From an uncultured Saprospiraceae bacterium (lineage in GTDB: Bacteria; Bacteroidota; Bacteroidia; Chitinophagales; Saprospiraceae): a stretch of 5,607 nt of DNA. Below, in pieces: positions 1 to 5,607 of the stretch. The stretch spans positions 1 through 5,607 of the forward strand of contig CALBVQ010000207.1 of NCBI GenBank assembly GCA_937969485.1. The letters run 5' to 3'. Below the pieces are notes generated by a model. It was not told where the DNA came from, ran no database searches, and was given only the letters and a program-made list of their open reading frames with translations. The first letter of the stretch is position 1. Every line of letters starts with the position of its first letter. The translations under genes were made by a program, and so were the position numbers.

Positions 1-36
1 ACCATTCTAATTTTGGAATCCCTTATTAAACTAGAG

Positions 37-90
37 GAAGAAGAAGAAGAAGAAGAAGAAGAAGAAGAAGAAGAAGAAGAAGAAGAAGAA
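37..90. repeat. Perfect (GAA)18 trinucleotide microsatellite
   Basis: Eighteen uninterrupted GAA units, 54 bp, are preceded by a near-match GAG (34-36) and end abruptly at ATAATA. The plus strand is pure purine here and the minus strand is pure TTC. Perfect triplet arrays this long are uncommon in bacterial chromosomes, and the lack of any interruption suggests recent or ongoing slippage. The plus-strand frame that reads GAA as glutamate is open from position 1 to the TAA at 130-132, so the array may encode a run of 19 acidic residues (GAG plus 18 GAA) near the C terminus of a protein that starts left of the window. In that case unit changes would alter tract length without shifting the frame. 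The array could equally be non-coding, beyond the 3' end of the permease gene. Confidence 0.97.
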
Positions 91-239
91 ATAATACTCG
101 GCACACCTATGGTTGTCAGCCTTTTCCCCTAAAGTAAGCGAGACCCTAAAACGCAGAAACGACAATAGTCGTCGAGCCTACTTCTTACACAACCTATCGT
201 GCTTTCTTATAAAAGATTGATAACTTAAGCATTATTAAG

Positions 240-1292
240 CTACAGTCTTGGATCGGTAACTTTATAAAATACATCCGTTACAATATTAATGCAGATCACC
301 ATTATCGAAGTACTGAGAATACAGCCCAAGATCAATGGTAAATCATAACTTAATAAAGCATTTACAGTCAAAGACCCTAAGCCTTTGTAATTAAACACGG
401 TTTCGACAAAAAAAGCACCAGTCAAAAGACTTGCTAACCACCCAAGAGACGCAGTTCCTATCGGGTTCTTCGCATTTGCTAGAACGTGTCGCCATAGAAT
501 TTTGGCGGAAGCCAAACCCTTTGCCTTAGCAGTTTTAACATAAGGCGCAGAAAGGACATCTAGTAAGGAAGACCTTGTAATCTGAGTAATAACCGCCAAG
601 GGCCTAATACCTAAAGCAAAAGCTGGCAAAAGCAAATTCTTCCACACCGTAACGTCATTACCCAATTCATCTAATTCATAAATACTTCCCTGTATATTCA
701 GTCCTGTAAAGGCATGCAAATACCAAGCAAAAAACAAGGCTACTGCCATCGCAACCACATAGCTAGGCAAACTATAGCCCAAAGAACTTACAACTAGCAC
801 CGTCTTATCAACCCAAGAACCGTAGTTAAAAGCACTCACGGTTCCGAGAGAAATTCCCAAAATCAACGCAATCACAAACGATGATAACGCTAAAAGAACA
901 GTCAATGGCAAAGCATCACCAATCATTGATGAGACGCTTTTTCCAGTCTGATATGAAGTCCGTAGCCATGGAGTCTTTAGAACCATAGTATTTGTCGAAT
1001 TAGAATAAATTTCACCATACAAAAAGGGTGCATTTTCTAATTCATTATTTTTCATAAATCTGATGGGAGAAAGATCAAGCAAATACGATGAAAGTTGCTG
1101 AGCAAGTGATCTATTCAATCCTAATTCTTCTCTCTTCGATTCCACAGTCTCAAGATCAGCTCGTTGACCAAACGTTAAACGCGCAGGATCAACTTGTCCT
1201 AGATAGATTAGTGAACTAATAAACACACATACTAGAACCAACACCAGCAGGCCATAAGCAGCTCTCCAAATGATGTATTTTATGAGGTCCAT
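240..1292 (-). CDS. Peptide ABC transporter permease, DppB/OppB family
   Basis: This is an inner-membrane permease subunit of a binding-protein-dependent ABC importer, in the family that takes up di- and oligopeptides or nickel. The 350-residue length fits DppB/OppB proteins (about 300-350). Visible parts are an N-terminal membrane helix (about 12-32), the family's N-terminal segment with D35-P-A and a following E-L-G-L (56-59), a soluble stretch (about 40-120), then five further hydrophobic segments near 128-155, 164-195, 218-236, 279-300 and 317-342. The cytoplasmic EAA-type loop that docks on the ATPase is clear at about 250-275 (YVKTAKAKGL, then H269-V-L). The start is ATG at 1290-1292, with no Shine-Dalgarno sequence, in a 132-bp spacer divergent from bshC. 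No partner permease, ATPase or binding protein lies in the window; the 239 bp downstream hold no recognisable gene. The family is clear, but the substrate cannot be told. Confidence 0.93.
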   Translation of the reverse strand: MDLIKYIIWRAAYGLLVLVLVCVFISSLIYLGQVDPARLTFGQRADLETVESKREELGLNRSLAQQLSSYLLDLSPIRFMKNNELENAPFLYGEIYSNSTNTMVLKTPWLRTSYQTGKSVSSMIGDALPLTVLLALSSFVIALILGISLGTVSAFNYGSWVDKTVLVVSSLGYSLPSYVVAMAVALFFAWYLHAFTGLNIQGSIYELDELGNDVTVWKNLLLPAFALGIRPLAVITQITRSSLLDVLSAPYVKTAKAKGLASAKILWRHVLANAKNPIGTASLGWLASLLTGAFFVETVFNYKGLGSLTVNALLSYDLPLILGCILSTSIMVICINIVTDVFYKVTDPRL

Positions 1293-1314
1293 GTATATAT
1301 TTCTATTAAATTCA

Positions 1315-1345
1315 TTGTAGAATTAAAGACAATATTATAATTTTC
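1315..1345 (+). promoter_or_regulatory. Candidate Bacteroidota-type promoter for bshC
   Basis: TTG at 1315-1317 is followed after 20 bp by TAATTTTC at 1338-1345. The known Bacteroidota pattern is a TTG-containing -33 element and a TAnnTTTG -7 element about 20 bp apart, so the -7 box matches at seven of eight positions. It overlaps a TATAAT (1336-1341). Transcription would begin near 1350, leaving about 75 nt of leader before the bshC ATG. The spacer is very AT-rich, so a chance match is quite possible. Confidence 0.3.
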
Positions 1346-1424
1346 GTACATATTCGCATCGAAATTGATAACCTTATTACAAACCAAATGTTATCATAAA
1401 TTCAACAAGTACATTAACTATACA

Positions 1425-3014
1425 ATGCAAACAGAATTAGTTTCCTTCGACAAAGTCAGTCAATTTTCACAAAGAGACAAAGCCTATCAACGAGGAGACC
1501 AGCGTCTCGCCGAATTCCTTTCTTTTGCATTCGATGAGGATGAACTTGAAAACTTAGTAAATGCTAGGTCAAAATTTGAAGTCAATAGAGAGGTACTTGT
1601 AAAAGAACTAACTCGGCAATACCAGGGGACTCCCTTCTTTGACAAACTCTATGGATCCATAAGTGCTTTACGAAATAAATCGACCTTCACAGTAATCACT
1701 GCCCATCAGCCTTCTCTGCTCATGGGGCCTTTATATTACGTCTACAAAATCTGCAGTGCCATAAACGTAGCTAGAAAATGGAGTAAAAAGGGCCATACTG
1801 TATTGCCTGTCTTCATTCTCGGAGCTGAAGATCACGATTTTGAGGAGATTGACCATTTTACGATTTTCAATAAAGAAATAAAGTGGCAGCGAGAGAAGAA
1901 AGGTGCCACTGGGCGAATGACAGTTGAAGGACTAGATGAGGTGGTCAAGTTGACCGAAGAAGTGTTAGGGCAAACGATGCATGCGGAAGATTTAAAACTA
2001 AAAATGGCTTACGCCCAAAATAATTCTGCTACTTATGGTGAATTCATGTTCAACTTCATCAATCAGCTCTTTCATGAGCATGGTGTAATAACTGTAAATT
2101 TCGATAATAAGGCATTTAAAAATCTTTTTCGCCCACTAATCAAAAAAGAAATTGTAAATCAATTTTCAAAGCCTTTGGTCACATCCACGCAGGGAAAGCT
2201 AGAAGAAAAAGGTTTTGGGCAGCAAGCCTTCGTGAGAGATATCAATTTCTTTTACATGACTGCTGGCGCAAGAAGGCGAATAGAAAAAAAAGGTGACAAA
2301 TATATTGTGCTCAACTCGGATCTATCTTTTAGTGAGTCAGAAATACTTCAAGAGATAGCAGACCATCCTGAAAATTTTAGCCCTAATGTAGTAATGCGTC
2401 CACTTATACAAGAGCTGATCATGCCGAATCTGGCTTATATAGGGGGTGGAGGCGAACTTGCCTACTGGATGGAACGCAAATCTCAGTTTGAAGCTGCAAA
2501 AGTATTCTTTCCTATGCTAATACGTCGTAAATCTGCCATGTGGATTAATTCGCATAACATTAAGACGCTGAAACAGCTTGAGCTCACTTTCAATGATTTA
2601 CTGCAAAAGGAAACCCAGCTAATAAGTTCTTTCGCCATTGATAATAGTGAGCATAGTATAGATATACAAAGTGAAATTACAGCCTTAAAACGGATGTATC
2701 ATTCTCTAGAAAATAAAGCAGGCCCTATAGATAAAACCTTAGTTCCAAAAATTCAAGCTCAACGTGCCAAACATATTAATGAAGTTGAAAAACTTCAAGC
2801 AAGGATGATACGGACCCTAAAAGCAAGACAGGAAATACAAATAAACAAGATTTATAAGGTTCGGCAACAACTGTTTCCAAATAATGGATTACAAGAACGA
2901 ACAACTAATTTCATGCAATTCTATGTTGACCACGGAAATTCGATGATTGAATTTCTAATACAACACTGTGACCCTTTCGTCAAAGAATTACTTGTAATAT
3001 ATGATGACAAATAA
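1425..3014 (+). CDS. bshC: Bacillithiol biosynthesis cysteine-adding enzyme BshC
   Basis: BshC is the cytoplasmic enzyme assigned to the last step of bacillithiol synthesis, the addition of cysteine to glucosaminyl-malate. The 529 residues match the family length (about 530-540). Landmarks in order are HQPSLLMGPLYYVYK at 94-108 (the conserved Rossmann-core nucleotide-site region), EDHDFEEIDH at 135-144, the R271-D-I-N-F-F-Y segment, MRPLIQELIMPNLAYIGGGG at 324-343 leading into ELAYW, a long charged helical region of coiled-coil character (about 380-475), and the C-terminal LFPNNGLQER motif at 483-492. I chose ATG at 1425 because family homology begins right after it. A TTG 60 bp upstream (1365) stays in frame but adds 20 residues unlike the family. 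No Shine-Dalgarno sequence precedes it, as is usual in Bacteroidota. bshA and bshB are not in the window. The gene converges on accD with 4 bp between stops. Confidence 0.95.
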   Translation: MQTELVSFDKVSQFSQRDKAYQRGDQRLAEFLSFAFDEDELENLVNARSKFEVNREVLVKELTRQYQGTPFFDKLYGSISALRNKSTFTVITAHQPSLLMGPLYYVYKICSAINVARKWSKKGHTVLPVFILGAEDHDFEEIDHFTIFNKEIKWQREKKGATGRMTVEGLDEVVKLTEEVLGQTMHAEDLKLKMAYAQNNSATYGEFMFNFINQLFHEHGVITVNFDNKAFKNLFRPLIKKEIVNQFSKPLVTSTQGKLEEKGFGQQAFVRDINFFYMTAGARRRIEKKGDKYIVLNSDLSFSESEILQEIADHPENFSPNVVMRPLIQELIMPNLAYIGGGGELAYWMERKSQFEAAKVFFPMLIRRKSAMWINSHNIKTLKQLELTFNDLLQKETQLISSFAIDNSEHSIDIQSEITALKRMYHSLENKAGPIDKTLVPKIQAQRAKHINEVEKLQARMIRTLKARQEIQINKIYKVRQQLFPNNGLQERTTNFMQFYVDHGNSMIEFLIQHCDPFVKELLVIYDDK

Positions 3015-3018
3015 ATAC

Positions 3019-3885
3019 CTACTCTACCGGTTCCACTAAGGTTTTATTATCAAAGACAGTCAATAAACTTGCGAGCTTTTCCTTAAGTTCAGATCTATCT
3101 ACTATAAAATCTAAAAAGCCATGTTCGAGTAAAAATTCAGAAGTTTGAAAACCCTCTGGTAGATCCTGCTTGATCGTTTCTTTAATTACCCTAGGTCCGG
3201 CAAATCCTATCAATGCATTTGGTTCAGCGAAATTTATATCACCTAACATTGCGAATGAGGCAGATACACCTCCCGTAGTAGGATCAGTCAAGAAGCTAAA
3301 ATAAGGAATACCCTCCTTAGCCAGTTGCGAAAGTTTTGCCGAAGTCTTTGCCATTTGCATCAAAGAAAATGCGGCCTCCATCATACGAGCACCGCCTGAC
3401 TTGGAGATTATCATGAAAGGCGTACGATCTTCGCGAGCTAAATCAATTGCTCTAGAGATCCTCTCCCCCACTACACTTCCCATTGATCCGCCAATAAAAC
3501 TAAAATCCATTGCGGCAATAATTAACGGCTTCCTTGCCACCTTCCCTTTAGCAACTGTAATTGCATCAGTTAAGCCGCTTTTAGCATAAGCAGCCTTTAA
3601 TCTATCCGGATAAGCTTTCAGGTCATTGAATTCTAATGGATCCTGACTAACAATATTGTCAAAATGAATAGTAAATTGACCATCAAAAATTAGGTCAAAA
3701 TAATCATGCGACCCTATTCGAGTATGATGATTACAACTAGGACATTTATAAAAATTATCCTTCAATTCCTTAATTGTACTGGTCTCAGAACAGTTTCTAC
3801 ATTTATGCCATAGGCCGTCTGGTGCCTCCTTCTTAAATTTTGTAGCCGTCTGTATACCGTCTTTTAATCTTTTAAACCACCCCAT
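3019..3885 (-). CDS. accD: Acetyl-CoA carboxylase carboxyltransferase subunit beta
   Basis: AccD pairs with AccA to form the carboxyltransferase half of acetyl-CoA carboxylase, moving CO2 from carboxybiotin on BCCP to acetyl-CoA to give malonyl-CoA for fatty-acid synthesis. The 288 residues match the family. An N-terminal zinc ribbon has two CxxC pairs, Cys29/Cys32 and Cys48/Cys51. The crotonase-like carboxyltransferase core shows FIGGSMGSVVGE (130-141), SKSGGARMMEA (161-171), TDPTTGGVSASFAMLGD (200-216) and ALIGFAGPRVI (224-234), the usual oxyanion and CoA-binding signatures. I chose ATG at 3883-3885 (MGWFKR), the typical start in this phylum. A GTG 36 bp upstream is in frame but adds 12 atypical residues and would lie very close to the predicted promoter's transcription start. 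It is divergent from dapB. accA, accB and accC are absent from the window. Confidence 0.97.
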   Translation of the reverse strand: MGWFKRLKDGIQTATKFKKEAPDGLWHKCRNCSETSTIKELKDNFYKCPSCNHHTRIGSHDYFDLIFDGQFTIHFDNIVSQDPLEFNDLKAYPDRLKAAYAKSGLTDAITVAKGKVARKPLIIAAMDFSFIGGSMGSVVGERISRAIDLAREDRTPFMIISKSGGARMMEAAFSLMQMAKTSAKLSQLAKEGIPYFSFLTDPTTGGVSASFAMLGDINFAEPNALIGFAGPRVIKETIKQDLPEGFQTSEFLLEHGFLDFIVDRSELKEKLASLLTVFDNKTLVEPVE

Positions 3886-3924
3886 TCTCTTAATTTTCAA
3901 ATGTAAATGTAAAGAATACACTTA

Positions 3925-3955
3925 ATTATACCAATTTAAATCATTTTTACGTCAA
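3925..3955 (-). promoter_or_regulatory. Candidate promoter for accD
   Basis: On the minus strand, TTGACG (3950-3955) is followed by TATAAT (3925-3930) with a 19-bp spacer. The hexamers are near-perfect matches to a general sigma-70 promoter, but the spacer is two bases longer than the E. coli optimum. Bacteroidota promoters do tolerate wider TTG-to-TA spacing. Transcription would start near 3918, giving a leader of about 33 nt before the MGWFKR start. The leader includes a tandem ATGTAA duplication (3901-3912 on the plus strand). This is inferred from sequence only. Confidence 0.4.
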
Positions 3956-3967
3956 CAATAAGTATAA

Positions 3968-4711
3968 ATGATGATAAAATTATGTCTTTTTGGTTATGGA
4001 AAAATGGGTAAAATTATTGATGGACTTTCGTCCAAAGAAGGATTCACCACCCACTATATAGTCGCAAGAAAAGAAGATTTTTTGGTAGAGAAATTACTTG
4101 AATGTGATGTAGCAATTGACTTCAGCACTCCTGAATCTGCTTTTGAAAATATTGTACATTGCATTAAATCAAAAATTCCAATCGTGAGTGGAACCACTGG
4201 TTGGCTAGACAAAATAGACGAGGCAAAAAAACTTTTGGGCGAAAGCCCTCATTCTGCATTCCTTTACGGCAGTAATTTTTCTATAGGAGCAAATCTATTC
4301 TTCATGGTAAATAAATACCTGGGAACCCTAATGAAAGACCAACCCTATAATCTTTCACTTACCGAAATACACCACACGACTAAGCTCGATTCACCTAGCG
4401 GGACAGCGATTTCAATTGCGAACGATCTACTTGCATTAAACTCCAATAAATTAAAGTGGGTGAATCAAGAAACTACAAATACCGACGAAATTGGTATTAT
4501 TTCGAAGAGAGAGCATGACGTGAAAGGCACTCATGTTGTTACTTACGATAATGAAGTTGACAGTATATCTATAGAACATAAGGCGAAATCTAGAGAGGGA
4601 TTTGCATTAGGAGCCTTGAAAGCTGCAGCATGGCTAAAAGATAAACAAGGATATTTTACTGTGCAGGATTTTATAGCTGAGACGTTAAAGCAAGAAAATA
4701 AGAATATATAG
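3968..4711 (+). CDS. dapB: 4-hydroxy-tetrahydrodipicolinate reductase DapB
   Basis: DapB is the cytoplasmic enzyme that reduces 4-hydroxy-tetrahydrodipicolinate to tetrahydrodipicolinate with NAD(P)H, in the diaminopimelate/lysine pathway that also feeds peptidoglycan. The 247 residues fit the short DapB form. The N-terminal Rossmann fold starts with GYGKMGK (9-15), followed by D51-F-S-T-P and GTTGW (75-79). The substrate-binding signature is E133-I-H-H-T-T-K-L-D-S-P-S-G-T-A (to 147), holding the catalytic His135/His136 pair and Lys139. The C-terminal part ends in the conserved H-x-A-x-x-R-x-x-F-A-x-G-A-L-x-A-A pattern. Two ATGs stand in tandem (3968 and 3971). I give the first, but the second fits the usual family N terminus slightly better, and the difference is one Met. 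It is divergent from accD and is followed by dnaG after 15 bp. Confidence 0.96.
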   Translation: MMIKLCLFGYGKMGKIIDGLSSKEGFTTHYIVARKEDFLVEKLLECDVAIDFSTPESAFENIVHCIKSKIPIVSGTTGWLDKIDEAKKLLGESPHSAFLYGSNFSIGANLFFMVNKYLGTLMKDQPYNLSLTEIHHTTKLDSPSGTAISIANDLLALNSNKLKWVNQETTNTDEIGIISKREHDVKGTHVVTYDNEVDSISIEHKAKSREGFALGALKAAAWLKDKQGYFTVQDFIAETLKQENKNI

Positions 4712-4726
4712 TAACTTTGACCCACA

Positions 4727-5607
4727 ATGATTAGTCCTAAGTCCATAGAAGAGATCAAGAACGCCATGAGAGTGGAGGAGGTTCTAGGTGAATTCCTAGA
4801 CCTACGAAGGGCGGGAGTCAATCTCAAAGGGCGTTGCCCATTCCACGACGAAAAAACTCCCTCGTTTGTAGTTTCACCAGCTAAAGGCATATACAAATGT
4901 TTTGGATGTGGGATGGCCGGCGATTCGGTTAGATTTCTGATGGATCATGAGAAATTGAGTTACCCTGAGGCACTGAGGTGGATTGCTGAAAAATACAGTA
5001 TTGAACTAGAGGAAACGGCTGTTAGCTCAGAGGTGCGAGCAGAGTTACAGAAGCAAGATAGTCTCTTCATAATAAATGGATTTGCTCAGAAGACCTATCA
5101 CGAGCATATGATGGAGTCACAAGATGGACGACTGATCGGCCTCTCTTACTTTAAAGAACGGGGATTTTTAGAAAAGACAGTCAATCAATGGGGCTTAGGA
5201 TATGCACCTGATGATCGCCATTTCCTCTTCAATGGATTAAAAGAAAACTCATACAATCTAGAACTAGCACACGAACTAGGGCTTTTAAAAAATAATAGAG
5301 ATTTCTTTTATTCACGGATCATTTTTCCTATTCGCAATCTAAGTGGAAAGGTGATAGGAGTTGGAGCAAGGACTTTATCGTCCGATAAAAAGATCCCTAA
5401 ATACATTAATTCACCTGAGAGTGAGATTTACAATAAGCGAAAAACACTGTTCGGCCTGTACTTCGCTAAAACTGCCATACGAAAGCAAGATTCGTGCTTT
5501 ATTGTAGAGGGTTACACCGATGTAATTAGCTTGCACCAAAATGGTGTTGAAAATGTTGTTGCTTCTTCAGGTACATCCCTCACAGTTGAGCAGATTCAAC
5601 TTATTAA
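4727..5607 (+). CDS. dnaG: DNA primase DnaG, N-terminal part (cut by window edge)
   Basis: DnaG makes the RNA primers for lagging-strand and origin synthesis, working with the replicative helicase DnaB. The window holds 293 codons, open to the right edge, of a protein usually about 600-670 residues long. The N-terminal CHC2 zinc-binding domain is complete, with Cys37, His40, Cys58 and Cys61 and the typical CPFHDEKTPSF and CFGCG contexts. The RNA-polymerase domain follows, with YFKERG (141-146), RIIFPIRNLSGKVIGVGAR (197-215) and KYINSPES (225-232). The TOPRIM domain begins at VEGYTD (260-265), whose Glu261 is the conserved catalytic acid, and the window stops soon after at SSGTSLT (280-286). 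The helicase-binding C-terminal domain is outside. The ATG gives the standard short N terminus (MISPKSIEEIK). It has no Shine-Dalgarno sequence and sits 15 bp after dapB, so the two may be co-transcribed. Confidence 0.96.
   Translation, partial: MISPKSIEEIKNAMRVEEVLGEFLDLRRAGVNLKGRCPFHDEKTPSFVVSPAKGIYKCFGCGMAGDSVRFLMDHEKLSYPEALRWIAEKYSIELEETAVSSEVRAELQKQDSLFIINGFAQKTYHEHMMESQDGRLIGLSYFKERGFLEKTVNQWGLGYAPDDRHFLFNGLKENSYNLELAHELGLLKNNRDFFYSRIIFPIRNLSGKVIGVGARTLSSDKKIPKYINSPESEIYNKRKTLFGLYFAKTAIRKQDSCFIVEGYTDVISLHQNGVENVVASSGTSLTVEQIQLI

Noticed and set aside
37..90. GAA array as a CRISPR or other spacer-bearing array
   Set aside because: It is a simple trinucleotide repeat with no spacers and no longer repeat unit.
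224..239. Inverted repeat CTTAA-gcatta-TTAAG just past the permease stop, as an intrinsic terminator
   Set aside because: The stem is only 5 bp with a single G-C pair, and no clean T run follows on the minus strand, so it is too weak to call.
91..239. tRNA, tmRNA or RNase P RNA in the left spacer
   Set aside because: No T-loop consensus, acceptor stem with CCA, tag-peptide reading frame or conserved RNase P motif could be found on either strand.
1342..1364. Inverted repeat TTTCG-(13 bp)-CGAAA in the permease/bshC spacer, as an operator
   Set aside because: Five-base arms with a 13-bp gap in AT-rich DNA are likely by chance, and no regulator gene is nearby.
1365..1424. Extended BshC start at TTG 1365
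   Set aside because: The extra 20 residues do not resemble BshC N termini, and the extension would run close to the proposed promoter. ATG 1425 is the natural start.
3401..3589. Plus-strand 62-codon open frame inside accD
   Set aside because: It lies wholly antisense to the well-conserved carboxyltransferase core of accD and has no recognisable product, so it is a shadow frame.
3886..3921. Extended AccD start at GTG 3919-3921
   Set aside because: MGWFKR is the usual family start in this phylum. The GTG lies about where transcription should begin if the proposed promoter is right.
4543..4896. Minus-strand 117-codon open frame across the dapB-dnaG junction
   Set aside because: It is antisense to two clearly identified genes, including the DnaG zinc-binding domain, and shows no family features.

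Overview
This window looks like ordinary chromosomal DNA from a member of the Bacteroidota, probably a free-living Cytophagia- or Flavobacteriia-like bacterium. That placement is an inference. It rests on AT-rich DNA, genes almost without Shine-Dalgarno sequences before their starts, a BshC of the HQP-motif type, an AccD beginning MGWFKR, a DapB beginning close to K-L-C-L-F-G-Y-G-K-M-G, and a promoter candidate that fits the Bacteroidota TTG / TAnnTTTG pattern better than the E. coli one. Species cannot be named from this sequence alone.

Layout, left to right. Positions 1-239 hold no recognisable gene. Their striking element is a perfect run of 18 GAA triplets (37-90). It lies in a plus-strand reading frame that is open from the left edge to a stop at 130-132, so it may be the poly-glutamate tail of a gene that starts outside the window. 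Positions 240-1292 (minus) encode a DppB/OppB-type peptide ABC transporter permease. It is transcribed divergently from bshC (1425-3014, plus), the cysteine-adding last enzyme of bacillithiol synthesis. bshC runs head-on into accD (3019-3885, minus), the beta subunit of the acetyl-CoA carboxylase carboxyltransferase, with only 4 bp between the stop codons. Across an 82-bp divergent spacer, dapB (3968-4711, plus; lysine/diaminopimelate pathway) is followed 15 bp later by dnaG (4727 to the right edge, plus), the replicative primase, of which the first 293 codons are present.

The genes cover unrelated core functions: peptide uptake, low-molecular-weight thiol synthesis, fatty-acid synthesis, cell-wall/lysine precursor synthesis and DNA replication. 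Only dapB-dnaG looks like a possible co-transcription unit. All four complete genes are intact, with family-typical lengths and conserved motifs. There is no insertion sequence, CRISPR array, tRNA, rRNA or phage gene that I can see. I found no convincing new biological system. The triplet repeat and the unexplained sequence beside it are the parts most worth a second look.
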